Below are positions 1-8,823 of a stretch of 64,000 nucleotides of DNA, piece by piece (the stretch's first letter is position 1; each line of letters starts with the position of its first letter). This stretch comes from Devosia sp. (GTDB taxonomy: Bacteria > Pseudomonadota > Alphaproteobacteria > Rhizobiales > Devosiaceae). A program made the position numbers and the translations under genes. Below the pieces are notes generated by a model. The model was not told where the DNA came from. It worked only from the letters and a program-made list of their open reading frames with translations, and did no database searches. Location: assembly GCF_017744655.1 (NCBI RefSeq), contig NZ_JAGIAW010000006.1, positions 213,408-277,407 on the forward strand, given 5' to 3'.

Positions 1-452
1 TCGAAGAACCCCTCGTCCACCATGGCCTTGGCGCCGCCTCTGCCCTCTTCCGCCGGCTGGAAGATGAAGTGCACGGTGCCCGAGAAATTCTTCGTCCGCG
101 CCAGATGGCGGGCAGCGGCAAGAAGCATGACGGTGTGGCCGTCATGGCCGCAGGCGTGCATGGTGTTGGGCGTGCCGGACTTATAGGGACGATCCGCCAG
201 TTCGGGCATGGCGAGTGCATCCATGTCGGCGCGCAACGCAATGCGCCGGGTGCCGTCACCGATTTTGAGCGTGCCCACGAGACCGGTTTTCCCGAGCCCA
301 CGATGCACTTCAATGCCCGCCTCTTCGAGTTTTTCCGCGACAATGGCGCTGGTGCGGACTTCCTCGAAGCCCAGTTCGGGGTGGGCATGAAAGTCGCGGC
401 GCAGCGCCGTCATGGCTTCGAGTTCGAAGGGATCGTTGCTGCGCGATTGCAT
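1..452 (-). CDS. M20-family amidohydrolase (hippurate hydrolase / aminoacylase type), N-terminal part
   Basis: Partial gene running off the left edge; 150 N-terminal codons are visible from an ATG at 452. The family hydrolyses N-acyl or amide bonds with a binuclear metal centre in the cytoplasm. Visible landmarks are the FHAHPELGFEE segment (residues 21-31), the RADMDAL segment (74-80) with its metal-ligand Asp, the HACGHDGHT motif (99-107) and QPAEEGRGG (132-140) with the catalytic Glu pair. A purine-rich GAGCAGG lies before the ATG. It diverges from the phosphoribosyltransferase gene by about 75 bp. With the neighbouring creatininase-like and RidA genes it suggests degradation of small amide or N-carbamoyl compounds. 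The substrate cannot be read from this fragment. Confidence 0.88.
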   Translation of the reverse strand, partial: MQSRSNDPFELEAMTALRRDFHAHPELGFEEVRTSAIVAEKLEEAGIEVHRGLGKTGLVGTLKIGDGTRRIALRADMDALAMPELADRPYKSGTPNTMHACGHDGHTVMLLAAARHLARTKNFSGTVHFIFQPAEEGRGGAKAMVDEGFF

Positions 453-525
453 TGGCCTGCTCGTCTTGTCATAGGATCGGTGGAGAACCTTTGCTTGCAC
501 CGCATCATTGAATCAAGGACTTGGC

Positions 526-1212
526 GTGAGTTTCGAGCCGCATGAATTCTGGCAGGCCTTTGCCGCGCCCGGTACCCATGAGCAAAACCCGGCTGACGGG
601 CATCTGGGCTTTTATCCCGCGCCCCTCGCCGACGGTCGGCAATTGCCGCTGCCGCTGCGGGTCTTGCCTGGCGATGGCAAATCGGCGGTCGCCTCGCTGA
701 TCCTCAATCAGGCGAGTTTCGCGGTCGAAGACGGCCTTGCGGCAGCACTTGCTGCATTGCTCAGGACCAAGGATATCGACGTCGTCATCGGTGTGCCAAC
801 GCTCGGCCTGCCGCTCGCCTCGAATGTGGCGCGCCGGCTCGGCCATACGCGCATGGTGCCGCTCGGGACCTCGCGCAAATTCTGGTATCGGGACGATCTT
901 TCCGAGCCGATGAAATCCATCACCAGCCCGAAGGCGAGCAAGACCCTCTACGTCGATCCGCGCATGCTGCCGCTGCTGCGAGGCAAGCGCGTGGCCGTGA
1001 TCGACGATGTCATCAGTTCCGGCCAGTCGATGGGCGCTGTTCTCCGCCTTCTGCACAAGGCCGAGATCGAGCCTGCTGTTATCGGTTGCGCCATGCTTCA
1101 AGGCACGAATTGGCAGGAGCCGCTGGCGCAATGGCGCGACCGGATCGTCGCGCCCCTGGCGTCACCGCGCTTCACACTCAACGAAAACGAGCGCTGGACA
1201 CCGGTCGCTTAG
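526..1212 (+). CDS. Phosphoribosyltransferase family protein
   Basis: Type I PRTase-fold protein of about 228 residues, predicted to join a base or similar acceptor to PRPP in the cytoplasm. The PRPP-binding loop reads VAVIDDVISSGQ at about residues 156-167, two acidic residues followed by a Ser/Gly loop as in salvage PRTases. A second conserved strand, VVIGVPTLGLPLA, lies near residue 88. I chose GTG at 526 because AAGGA sits six bases upstream; a TTG at 508 would add six residues. Its stop overlaps the convergent creatininase-family gene by 4 bp. The location beside two nucleobase-type transporters fits base salvage. The family also contains competence-associated and regulatory members, so the acceptor is unknown. 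Confidence 0.85.
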   Translation: MSFEPHEFWQAFAAPGTHEQNPADGHLGFYPAPLADGRQLPLPLRVLPGDGKSAVASLILNQASFAVEDGLAAALAALLRTKDIDVVIGVPTLGLPLASNVARRLGHTRMVPLGTSRKFWYRDDLSEPMKSITSPKASKTLYVDPRMLPLLRGKRVAVIDDVISSGQSMGAVLRLLHKAEIEPAVIGCAMLQGTNWQEPLAQWRDRIVAPLASPRFTLNENERWTPVA

Positions 1213-2003
1213 TCCCAGCGCTCGCCGGGCAACGGCATGGCTTCGATCTCGCGGAGGACTTCGATCATGCCGGCCACATTGGCTTCGGCGATCGTCTTGC
1301 CCTTCTCTGCCGTGGCGATAGACGCATCGCCCACCGCGCCTGACGGGTTTACGTCGGACGCGATCCAGGCATAGGTGTGCCCGAAGGCGCCCGTGGGTCG
1401 CAGATACTGGAACTGTTGCTCATCGCTCGCGGCGATGGAAACAAAGTTCTCCGCCTTCGACATATCCACGAGGTGCGGCTTGAAGTGCAGCACCAGCGAC
1501 GTCTCCGCATCACCACCATGAATGCCGTGGCGGCGCTCGAGATCGCTCAACACGCCGGGCGGCGTGAAGCGCCAGCCGCTCTTGACCGCCAGCATGCCGG
1601 CGCGAACGCGCAGCTCGCGGGCGACAATGCCCATGATCTCTTCGTTGCCGCCGTGCGAATTGATGAAGATGATCTTCTTCACCCCCGACCGGGCCACTTC
1701 GAGGCCGATCTGCGTCCAGGCGTCGATCAGGTTGGTCGCCGTGTGGGTAATCGTGCCCTTGGCCCAGATATGTTCGTTAGATTTGCCGATAGCCTGAACC
1801 GGCAGGATGCGCAGGTCCATATCCCCCGGCGCGCGCTCAATAAGCAGTTCGATCATCGATGTGTTGATGATCGTATCGGTGCCGACCGGAAGGTGCGGGC
1901 CGTGCTGTTCCACCGCCGCTATGGGCAGGATAGCTATGGTCTTGTTGGGGTCGAGCCCTTCGAATTCGTGCGCCGCGAAATCAGTCCACCAGATCTTGCG
2001 CAT
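1209..2003 (-). CDS. Creatininase-family amidohydrolase
   Basis: Protein of 264 residues, the usual length for the family that includes creatinine amidohydrolase and the riboflavin/F420-pathway formamide hydrolase. Metal-ligand motifs are present: AAVEQHGPHLPVGTD at 29-43 (Glu32, His34, Asp43), NSHGGN at 115-120 and GIHGGDAE at 160-167. It would hydrolyse a cyclic or linear amide in the cytoplasm. It lies 12 bp downstream of the RidA gene on the same strand, so the two are probably co-transcribed. Creatinine itself is one candidate substrate, since CodA-like deaminases can also act on creatinine, but the family is broad and this is only a suggestion from context. Confidence 0.88.
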   Translation of the reverse strand: MRKIWWTDFAAHEFEGLDPNKTIAILPIAAVEQHGPHLPVGTDTIINTSMIELLIERAPGDMDLRILPVQAIGKSNEHIWAKGTITHTATNLIDAWTQIGLEVARSGVKKIIFINSHGGNEEIMGIVARELRVRAGMLAVKSGWRFTPPGVLSDLERRHGIHGGDAETSLVLHFKPHLVDMSKAENFVSIAASDEQQFQYLRPTGAFGHTYAWIASDVNPSGAVGDASIATAEKGKTIAEANVAGMIEVLREIEAMPLPGERWD

Positions 2004-2015
2004 GTAAAAAATTCC

Positions 2016-2405
2016 TCAGGCGGGTCCGGCCGCGATGACTTCGATTTCGACGACGAATTCGGGCCGGGCAAAGCCGGAGACGATCATCAGCGTCGAGGCA
2101 GGGTATGGAGCGGCAAAGAGCGCATTGCGTACGCCCATGTATTCGGGGAGATGCTCGCGCCCCGTCACATAGGCATTGATGCGGATGATGTGTTGGAGGC
2201 CAAGCCCGGCTTCGCGGAGGATAGCCGCGACATTGTCGAAGCAGAGCTTTGTCTGGCCCGCGCAATCGGGGGGAATGGTCTTGTCGGCGGATATGCCGAG
2301 CTGGCCGGAGCAGAACACCAGACGCTGGCCGGGCGGGACGACGATGCCGTGGCTATAGGGCGCGAATGGCGGGTGGATGTCCTTGGGGTCTAGGGCGGTG
2401 GTCAT
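2016..2405 (-). CDS. RidA/YjgF/YER057c/UK114-family protein
   Basis: Protein of 129 residues with the compact chorismate-mutase-like fold expected of RidA proteins. These hydrolyse reactive enamine/imine intermediates; the RutC branch has been linked to pyrimidine breakdown. Visible features are PYSHGIVVPPG near residue 16, the SGQLG segment near 33, and FARPEFVVEIEVIA near the C-terminus, with the conserved Arg and acidic residues of the active cleft. It is first in a short minus-strand operon with the creatininase-like gene and diverges from the NMT1-type transporter operon. RidA proteins are often encoded beside nitrogen-compound catabolic genes, which matches this setting. The substrate is unknown. 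Confidence 0.9.
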   Translation of the reverse strand: MTTALDPKDIHPPFAPYSHGIVVPPGQRLVFCSGQLGISADKTIPPDCAGQTKLCFDNVAAILREAGLGLQHIIRINAYVTGREHLPEYMGVRNALFAAPYPASTLMIVSGFARPEFVVEIEVIAAGPA

Positions 2406-2476
2406 GGTTATCCAATGCTTGCCGGGCGAATGCTAAGCCAAAGGTAAAGCGCTTGACTAGTCCCAAAAGCCATAAA

Positions 2477-2506
2477 TTGCACGCATGGCAGGCATTCGCG
2501 TAAATT
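2477..2506 (+). promoter_or_regulatory. Candidate sigma70-type promoter for the first transporter operon
   Basis: TTGCAC at 2477-2482 and TAAATT at 2501-2506 are separated by 18 bp, in the 216-bp gap between divergent ridA-like and substrate-binding genes. The octamer TAAATTGC occurs twice, at 2473 and 2501, 28 bp apart, and could instead be a regulator half-site pair. Assignment is from sequence only. Confidence 0.35.
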
Positions 2507-2621
2507 GCCTATTTTTTGGGTTCACAGGGGAACCGTGGTGCGGAATGGTGCTGCGAGGGCGAAGGAGATCGCCCGACAAATTAGCCTTGGCGAAACGACC
2601 GGGCTCAGGGGAACGCAGCAA

Positions 2622-3647
2622 ATGCACGCTTCAATCAAGACGACCATTCTGGCCGCCATGGCGCTCGCCGCCACGCCGGCGATGACGCTATCGGTCACGC
2701 CGGCTTTCGCGCAGGACCTCGACAAGGTCACCTTTGCCACCAACTGGCTGGCCCAGGCCGAGCACGGTGGCTACTACCAGGCCGTCGCCGACGGCACCTA
2801 TGAAAAGTATGGTCTCGACGTCACCATCATGCAGGGCGGGCCGCAGTCGCCGGGCCGGCCGATGCTGGTTTCGGGCCAGGTCCAGTTCTACATGGGCGGC
2901 GCCACGGGCGCGATCAATGCGGTCAAGGAGGGCATTCCGACCATCACACTGGCCGCGATCTTCCAGAAGGACCCCCAGATCCTGATGTCGCATCCGGGCA
3001 AATTCGCGAGCTTCCCGGAGCTGGCGGGTGCGTCGAAGTACATCCTCAGCGCCGACGGCTTCACTTCGTACTTCAGCTGGATGAAGACCGAATGGCCGGA
3101 TTTCGTTGAAGAGAAATACGAGCCCTACCAATTCAACCCCGCCTCGTTCCTCGCCGACGATATGGCGATCCAGCAGGGCTACCTGACCTCCGAACCCCTC
3201 GCCATCGAACGCGAAGCCGCCTTTGCGCCTGACGTGTGGCTGCTGGCCGATCAGGGATACCATCCCTATTCGACCACGATCGAGGCAATGAAGCCCTGGG
3301 TCGAAGAACACCCCGATATCGCCAAGCGCTTCGTCGAAGCCACGATCGTGGGCTGGTCGAACTATCTCTACGGCGACAATGCGGCGGCCAATGAACTGAT
3401 CAAGGCCGACAATCCGGAAATGACCGACGACCAGATCGCCTATGGCATCGAGAAGATGAAGGAATACGGCATCGTCGTTTCCGGCGAAGCCGAGACCAAG
3501 GGCATCGGTTGCATGACCGATGCCGGCTGGACCGACTTCTACAATTCCATGGTCGAAGTTGGCGTCTTCGAAGCCGGTATCGATGTGAGCCAGGCCTATA
3601 CGACCGAATATGTCTGCCAGGGCCTCGGCGTAGATCTCTTCAAGTAA
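2622..3647 (+). CDS. ABC transporter substrate-binding protein, NMT1/THI5-like
   Basis: Periplasmic binding protein of 341 residues, related to the ThiY/SsuA/NrtA group that binds pyrimidine precursors, sulfonates or nitrate-like compounds. A Sec signal peptide (MHASIKTTILAAMALAA to APAFAQ-D, about 28 residues) is followed by the family opening KVTFATNWLAQAEHGGYYQA and, near residue 80, the SGQVQFYMGGATGAI segment. I chose the ATG at 2622, preceded by AGGGGA; an ATG at 2505 would bury the signal peptide behind 39 residues. The gene heads an operon with its ATPase, permease and a CodA-like deaminase, so a pyrimidine-like or other N-heterocyclic ligand is plausible. A GC-rich hairpin follows the stop codon. 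Confidence 0.9.
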   Translation: MHASIKTTILAAMALAATPAMTLSVTPAFAQDLDKVTFATNWLAQAEHGGYYQAVADGTYEKYGLDVTIMQGGPQSPGRPMLVSGQVQFYMGGATGAINAVKEGIPTITLAAIFQKDPQILMSHPGKFASFPELAGASKYILSADGFTSYFSWMKTEWPDFVEEKYEPYQFNPASFLADDMAIQQGYLTSEPLAIEREAAFAPDVWLLADQGYHPYSTTIEAMKPWVEEHPDIAKRFVEATIVGWSNYLYGDNAAANELIKADNPEMTDDQIAYGIEKMKEYGIVVSGEAETKGIGCMTDAGWTDFYNSMVEVGVFEAGIDVSQAYTTEYVCQGLGVDLFK

Positions 3648-3659
3648 TTTTCCAGACAC

Positions 3660-3684
3660 CGGCGCGGGCAAGCCGCCCGCGCCG
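3660..3684 (+). promoter_or_regulatory. Intra-operon hairpin after the binding-protein gene
   Basis: CGGCGCGGGC pairs perfectly with GCCCGCGCCG (10-bp stem) around the 5-nt loop AAGCC, 12 bp after the binding-protein stop and 27 bp before the ATPase start. No T-run follows, so an mRNA-stabilising or partial attenuation role is more likely than full termination. Confidence 0.7.
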
Positions 3685-3711
3685 CTCCGACCCTAGATTG
3701 GGCGCATTATT

Positions 3712-4545
3712 TTGACTGACCTAGCCACTTCTTCGCCGGCTTCAGCCGAGCAACCCGCTTCGCCACGACTGGTCGTTTCCATGCGACACGTCAGCAAGCT
3801 CTTTTCCAATGGCACGCTGGCGCTCAAGGACATGTCGCTCGACGTGCAGCGCGGCGAGTTTTTGAGCCTCCTCGGTCCCTCCGGCTGCGGCAAATCCACC
3901 GCCCTCCGCATCATCGCCGGGCTCGGCGCACCAAGCTCGGGTGAGATCGACTGGCCCTCTTCCCAGATCAACAAGAAGGGCCTGCCCGAAGGCGATGTTG
4001 GCTTCGTGTTCCAGGAACCGACGCTGATGCCGTGGCAGACCGTGTGGGGCAATGTCTATCTACCCCTGCGCCTGCGCGGTGTTTCCAAGCGCGACGCCGA
4101 TCCGGCGATCATGGAAGTACTGGCCTCCGTCGGCCTCGCCGATTTCACCAAATCCTATCCTCGTGAACTGTCGGGCGGCATGAAGATGCGCGTCTCGATC
4201 GCGCGCGCGCTGGTGACCAAGCCAAAGCTGCTGCTGATGGATGAGCCCTTTGCGGCGCTCGATGAAATCACCCGGCAAAAACTCAATGACGACGTACTGC
4301 GCCTCTGGCGCGAGACCGGGATCACGGTGATCTTCGTCACCCATTCCGTGTTCGAAAGCGCCTTCCTCAGCAATCGCATCGTCGTCATGCGCGCCCGCCC
4401 CGGTCAGGTCTATGCCGACCTGCCACTCATCACCTCCGCGGTGCGCGACGAGAATTATCGCACTTCGGAAGAATATCGCGCCACGACCGACACCGTCTCG
4501 CGCGCCCTGCAGGAAGCCATCATGCGTGGAGCCCAGGCGAAATGA
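3712..4545 (+). CDS. ABC transporter ATP-binding protein (NitT/TauT type)
   Basis: Protein of 277 residues with all ABC ATPase motifs: Walker A GPSGCGKST near residue 55, a Q-loop in FVFQEPTLMPW near 103, signature LSGGMKMR near 150, Walker B LLLMDEP near 172 and the switch His in VTHSVFESAF near 205. This is the usual length and subtype for nitrate/sulfonate/taurine/pyrimidine-precursor importers. The start is a TTG at 3712; no stronger in-frame start gives the expected N-terminus. Its stop overlaps the permease ATG by 4 bp. It would power import of the ligand bound by the preceding protein. Confidence 0.93.
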   Translation: MTDLATSSPASAEQPASPRLVVSMRHVSKLFSNGTLALKDMSLDVQRGEFLSLLGPSGCGKSTALRIIAGLGAPSSGEIDWPSSQINKKGLPEGDVGFVFQEPTLMPWQTVWGNVYLPLRLRGVSKRDADPAIMEVLASVGLADFTKSYPRELSGGMKMRVSIARALVTKPKLLLMDEPFAALDEITRQKLNDDVLRLWRETGITVIFVTHSVFESAFLSNRIVVMRARPGQVYADLPLITSAVRDENYRTSEEYRATTDTVSRALQEAIMRGAQAK

Positions 4546-5411
4546 CCGACACCGCACCCCTACCAAATGCCTCGGCCGAAGCCGGCACCGATAGCCAGGT
4601 CGCCGTGGTCACCAATCGCTCCAGCGTGAGCGAGCGCGTGCTGTCCATCGTCATTCCGATCTTCATGGTCCTCCTCGCCATTGCAGCCTGGCAAGCGCAC
4701 ATCATGATCAACGAAGTGCCACGCTACATCATGCCAGCGCCGCTCGACGTGGTGACCGCGCTCTTCACCGATTGGGGCACGCTATCCCCCTCGCTGCTGG
4801 TGACGCTGCGCATCACCTTCATGGCGCTTGGCCTTGCTTTGCTGGGCGGCGTCGGCCTTGCCATCATTCTGGTGCAAAGCCGCTGGATCGAGCTGGCGCT
4901 GTTTCCCTTCGCGGTGATCCTGCAGGTGACGCCGATGATCGCCATCGCGCCGCTCCTCATCATCTACATGCCCGATACGCAATCGGCGCTGCTAACCTGC
5001 GCCTTCGTCGTCGCCTTCTTCCCGATCCTCTCCAACATGGTTGCGGGCCTCAAGAGCGTTGACCACAACCTGCTCAACCTCTTCGAGCTTTATGGCGCGA
5101 GCCGCTGGCAGACGCTGATCCACCTCAAGCTTCCATCCTCCCTGCCCTATTTCGCAGCCGGCCTGCGCATTGGTGGCGGCCTCTCCCTGATTGCCGCCGT
5201 GGTCGCCGAATTCGCCGCGGGCTCGGCCGGCAAGGGGTCAGGTCTCGCCTTCCGCCTGCTCGAATCCGGCTATCGCCTCAACTATCCGCGTCTCTACGCG
5301 GCGCTGGTTCTGCTCATGTGCACCGGTGTCGCCATTTTTGCGCTGACCTCGCTGATTTCCTGGGCAATGCTGCACCGCTGGCACGAAAGTGCCCTCAAGC
5401 GGGAGAATTGA
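4542..5411 (+). CDS. ABC transporter permease (NitT/TauT type)
   Basis: Inner-membrane subunit of 289 residues with about six hydrophobic segments beginning after residue 30. The EAA-type loop that docks on the ATPase is seen around FELYGASRWQTLIHLKLPSSLPYF, near residues 183-206. It overlaps the ATPase gene by 4 bp and the deaminase follows at once, so transport and first catabolic step are translationally linked. The ligand is that of the NMT1-like binding protein. Confidence 0.92.
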   Translation: MTDTAPLPNASAEAGTDSQVAVVTNRSSVSERVLSIVIPIFMVLLAIAAWQAHIMINEVPRYIMPAPLDVVTALFTDWGTLSPSLLVTLRITFMALGLALLGGVGLAIILVQSRWIELALFPFAVILQVTPMIAIAPLLIIYMPDTQSALLTCAFVVAFFPILSNMVAGLKSVDHNLLNLFELYGASRWQTLIHLKLPSSLPYFAAGLRIGGGLSLIAAVVAEFAAGSAGKGSGLAFRLLESGYRLNYPRLYAALVLLMCTGVAIFALTSLISWAMLHRWHESALKREN

Positions 5412-5412
5412 G

Positions 5413-6726
5413 GTGCCGATCACTATTCCTGCCGATGGCCACTACGCCATCACCAATGCCAGCGTGCCGGTTTCGGTGCTTGGCGATGCCACTTCGGGCG
5501 ATCTCGCCAAGGTCGATATCACCATTGCTGACGGCGCGATTGCTGCCATCGACGCGGCGGGGTCGGCAACCTTGCCGCAGCAGATCGATCTCCGCGGCGA
5601 TATCGTGCTGCCGGCCTTCGTTGATCTCCACACCCATCTCGACAAGGGCCATATCTGGGCGCGAAAAGAAAACCCGGATGGGACCTGGCTCGGCGCCCTG
5701 ATGGCGGTGCTGAGCGACCGCGAAGCCAATTGGGCGGCGAGCGATGTCGAGCGGCGCATGGATTTCTCGCTACGCTGTGCCTATGCGCACGGCACGGCCG
5801 CCATTCGCACCCATCTCGACATGGCCCCGCCTCAGCACAACATCACCTGGGATGTGTTTGAGGTCATGCGCGAGCGCTGGGCCGGACGGATCGAATTGCA
5901 GGGCGCTGGCCTGATGGGCCCGGACACGATCCTCGACGCCGAAAAGCTGCGGGCCGTCGCAACGCGGACCAAGGCATCGGGCGGTATTCTCGGCGGCTCC
6001 ACCGCCGTGCACCCGGAAAATCCGAAAATTATGCGCAATCTCGTCGCCATTGCGGGAGAGCTGGGCCTCAACATTGACCTCCACACCGATGAAAGCCCAG
6101 ACCCAAAAGCCAACGCGCTGGAGTGCCTGGCCGATGCCGTCATCGATAGCGGCTTTACCGGCTCGGTCGTTGCCGGCCATTGCTGCTCGCTTGCCGTGCA
6201 GGACAGCGACACCGCCAAGGGTGTCATCGACAAGGTGGCTCGGGCCGGCATTGCCGTCGTGTCCCTGCCCATGTGCAACATGTATCTGCAGGACCGCGAC
6301 AACAAGGATGGCGTCCGCACGCCGCGCTGGCGAGGCGTCACGCTCGTCAACGAACTCAAGGCGGCGGGGGTAAAAGTCGCCATCGCCTCTGACAACACGC
6401 GCGACCCCTTCTATGCCTATGGCGACCTCGACGGCTTTGAAGTTTTCCGCGAGGGCGCGCGCATCCTCCATTTCGACCATCCGCAGACCGAGGCCTTCGC
6501 CTGGTCGCGCGTGGTCTCCGCTGACCCGGCCGCAATTGCCGGCTTCGGCTACAGAGGTGAACTGGCCGTCGGGGCGCCGGCTGATCTGGTCCTTTTCAAA
6601 GGCCGCACCTGGACTGAACTGATTTCGCGCCCGCAGGCCGACCGGATCGTGATCCGCGCCGGACAGGCGATCGACACCACCCTTCCCGATTACCGTGAAC
6701 TCGACGACTTGATGGGCCAATCATGA
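5413..6726 (+). CDS. CodA-like metal-dependent deaminase / amidohydrolase
   Basis: Amidohydrolase-superfamily enzyme of about 437 residues, cytosine-deaminase-like. Metal and catalytic positions are visible: HTH within DLHTHLDKGH (His73, His75), HTDESPD (His224, Glu227), GHCC (His256) and SDNTRDP (Asp327). It probably deaminates a cyclic amidine such as cytosine, isocytosine, creatinine or a triazine-like compound in the cytoplasm. I chose GTG at 5413 with GGGAGA about eight bases upstream; the ATG at 5389 would overlap the permease end. The next gene starts on the ATGA overlap. A second, diverged CodA-like enzyme lies at 13785, so the two may serve different substrates. Confidence 0.88.
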   Translation: MPITIPADGHYAITNASVPVSVLGDATSGDLAKVDITIADGAIAAIDAAGSATLPQQIDLRGDIVLPAFVDLHTHLDKGHIWARKENPDGTWLGALMAVLSDREANWAASDVERRMDFSLRCAYAHGTAAIRTHLDMAPPQHNITWDVFEVMRERWAGRIELQGAGLMGPDTILDAEKLRAVATRTKASGGILGGSTAVHPENPKIMRNLVAIAGELGLNIDLHTDESPDPKANALECLADAVIDSGFTGSVVAGHCCSLAVQDSDTAKGVIDKVARAGIAVVSLPMCNMYLQDRDNKDGVRTPRWRGVTLVNELKAAGVKVAIASDNTRDPFYAYGDLDGFEVFREGARILHFDHPQTEAFAWSRVVSADPAAIAGFGYRGELAVGAPADLVLFKGRTWTELISRPQADRIVIRAGQAIDTTLPDYRELDDLMGQS

Positions 6727-8123
6727 GCATTGCCGCTTTCCGCGCCGAACTGGGCGACATTCCGCAAGAAGACAATCCGCGCATCGTGCAGCAGCGCAGC
6801 CGTGACCATTATTGGTATTCGCCGGTTCTCAAGGCCAAGCTCGACCACGTCACCGCCGAAGTCGTCGTCTCCCCGCGCTCCAATGAAGAAGTGAAAACCG
6901 TCCTCCGCGCCGCCTACAAGCATGGCGTGGCGATCACCCCACGCGGCGCCGGCACCGGCAATTACGGCCAGGCCATGCCGCTGTCGGGCGGCGCCATGCT
7001 CAACCTCATGAACATGGACAAGGTGCTCGAGATCAAGAAAGACCGTGTGCGCGCCCAGGCCGGCGCGGTGCTCGAAAAGCTCGACCACGAAACCAAGGAA
7101 GCCGTAGGCGGCGAACTGCGCTTTCATCCCTCCACCTATCGCATGGCCTCGCTCGGCGGCTTTATTGCCGGCGGTTCGGGCGGCGTCGGCTCGATCCGCT
7201 GGGGCGGCCTCCGCGCGCTGGGCTCAATCCTCGGCCTGAAAATCATCACCTGCGAAGCCGAACCGCGCGAACTCGACCTCGTCGGCGAAGACATCCTCAA
7301 GGTTGCCCATGCCTATGGCACCAATGGCATCATCGTCGAAGCAGAAATGCCTCTTACGGAGGCGCATGACTGGATCGACGTCATGGTTGGGTTCGATGAT
7401 TTCATCGACGCCGCGGCCTTCTCCGAAAAGCTGGCCAAGCAGGACGGCATCCTGCTCAAGGAACTATCGCCCTGCGCCGCGCCCATTCCGCAAGCCTATT
7501 TCAACCGCCACAAGCCTTACATCAAGGACGGCCAATCGGTGGTGCTGATCATGGTCGCCCCGGTTTCGGTGGAAGCGCTCGATCTCTTCATCAGGCACCA
7601 CAAGGGCGAAATGCTCTATCGCTCGGACAAAGCGAGCGAAGAGGAACTGAAGCGCCTGCCGCCGATCTATGAGCTCGCCTGGAACCATACGACCCTGCGC
7701 GCGCTCAAGATCGACCCGACCATCACGTATCTCCAGACGCGGTATCCGACGATCGAGCACGTGAAAAAGATCGTCGACATTCTGGGCGACGAATTGCCCA
7801 TGCATATCGAGATGACCCGACAGGATGGTCTCGTCACCTATGCCGGCCTGCCCATGGTGCGCTACACCACCGAAGAGCGCCTCGAAGAGATCATCCGCAT
7901 TCACGAGGAAAACGGCTGCGACGTCTTCAACCCGCATCGCTTTACTCTTGAAGAAGGCGGCATGAAGCGTACGGACCAGAAGCAGCTCGACTTCAAGAAG
8001 GAAGCCGACCCCAAGGGCATTCTCAACCCCGGCAAGATGATTGCCTGGGAAAACCCGGACTTCGACTTTTCCTCGGGCAAGGCCTGGCTCTTTGATGGCC
8101 TCAATCCGGTGCATGCGGCCTGA
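6723..8123 (+). CDS. FAD-binding oxidase (VAO/PCMH, GlcD-like)
   Basis: Flavoprotein of 466 residues. The PCMH FAD-binding domain spans about residues 45-215, with VVVSPRSNEEV, the PRGAGTGNYGQAMPLSGG loop that cradles the pyrophosphate, and GGFIAGGSGGVGSIRWGG. The C-terminal half is a substrate cap ending in the NPGKMIAW segment typical of the GlcD/lactate oxidase branch. It overlaps the deaminase by 4 bp and the quinone-reductase gene by 1 bp. It would oxidise a hydroxylated or deaminated intermediate of the pathway. No [FeS] partner subunit such as GlcF is encoded nearby, so it may pass electrons to oxygen or another acceptor. Confidence 0.85.
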   Translation: MSIAAFRAELGDIPQEDNPRIVQQRSRDHYWYSPVLKAKLDHVTAEVVVSPRSNEEVKTVLRAAYKHGVAITPRGAGTGNYGQAMPLSGGAMLNLMNMDKVLEIKKDRVRAQAGAVLEKLDHETKEAVGGELRFHPSTYRMASLGGFIAGGSGGVGSIRWGGLRALGSILGLKIITCEAEPRELDLVGEDILKVAHAYGTNGIIVEAEMPLTEAHDWIDVMVGFDDFIDAAAFSEKLAKQDGILLKELSPCAAPIPQAYFNRHKPYIKDGQSVVLIMVAPVSVEALDLFIRHHKGEMLYRSDKASEEELKRLPPIYELAWNHTTLRALKIDPTITYLQTRYPTIEHVKKIVDILGDELPMHIEMTRQDGLVTYAGLPMVRYTTEERLEEIIRIHEENGCDVFNPHRFTLEEGGMKRTDQKQLDFKKEADPKGILNPGKMIAWENPDFDFSSGKAWLFDGLNPVHAA

Positions 8124-8713
8124 TGCGCGTCCACGTCATCCACGCCCATCCCGTCGAGACCAGTTTTAATCGCACGCTCTTTCGCACCGCCATCGAAGGC
8201 CTGCAAAGCGCAGGCCACGAGGTCGACGCGCTCAACCTCTATGAGGAAGGTTTTTCGCCGGTCCTGACACGCGAAGAGCGGCTCAACTATCACGAAGTGC
8301 CGGGGAACCTGACCCCGGCCATCAAACCTTATGTCGAGCGCCTACGCGCCGCCGAGGCGCTGGTCGTCGTGCATCCTGTCTGGAACTATGGCTATCCGGC
8401 CATGCTAAAAGGCTATTTCGACCGGGTCTTCCTGCCCGGCGTGTCCTTCACCATGGAAGGCGGCGGCGATCGCGGCAAGCTCATACCCTGCCTCACCAAC
8501 ATCAAGAAAGTCGCCTTCGTCACGACCTATGGTGGCAATCGCTGGCGCACCTGGGTGATGGGCGATCCGCCACGGCGCATCGCCATGCGCTGGGGCTGGG
8601 TCACTTTCAAGACGCGGCCAAAATACCTGGCGCTCTATGACATGAACAATGTCTCGCCCGGCCAGCTCAATGGCTTTTTGGGCACGGTACGGACCACTCT
8701 CAGTCAGTTCTGA
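8123..8713 (+). CDS. NAD(P)H dehydrogenase (quinone)-type flavodoxin-fold protein
   Basis: Protein of 196 residues of the WrbA/MdaB/KefF flavodoxin-like group. The N-terminus MRVHVIHAHPVETSFN forms the first strand and phosphate-binding loop for FMN/FAD; VVHPVWNYGYPAMLKGYFDRVF near residue 75 is the characteristic central motif, and TYGGNRW near 136 contacts the flavin. It would carry out two-electron reduction of a quinone or nitro/azo-type substrate with NAD(P)H. Coupling to the FAD oxidase gene by a 1-bp overlap suggests both act on the same redox step or protect against its products. Confidence 0.85.
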   Translation: MRVHVIHAHPVETSFNRTLFRTAIEGLQSAGHEVDALNLYEEGFSPVLTREERLNYHEVPGNLTPAIKPYVERLRAAEALVVVHPVWNYGYPAMLKGYFDRVFLPGVSFTMEGGGDRGKLIPCLTNIKKVAFVTTYGGNRWRTWVMGDPPRRIAMRWGWVTFKTRPKYLALYDMNNVSPGQLNGFLGTVRTTLSQF

Positions 8714-8765
8714 TTGTGACAGTTCGGTGCACAACGGAATGGCTGCGCTTGCCAAGGCCCGGGTT

Positions 8766-8786
8766 CTTGCTCAGAGAATGAGCAAG
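8766..8786 (+). promoter_or_regulatory. Hairpin in the gap before the BMP-family gene
   Basis: CTTGCTCA pairs with TGAGCAAG (8-bp perfect stem) around loop GAGAA in the 110-bp gap between the quinone reductase and the BMP-family binding protein. There is no poly-T tail. It could be a weak terminator for the upstream unit or part of the leader of the next one. Confidence 0.6.
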
Positions 8787-8823
8787 GGACTGCCCGGATG
8801 AAGTTTTCGACACGAGGGACAAA

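Noticed and set aside
2453..2478. TTGACT with TAAATT as a promoter for the first operon
   Set aside because: The spacer would be only 14 bp; the TTGCAC/TAAATT pair at 2477-2506 has an 18-bp spacer and is preferred.
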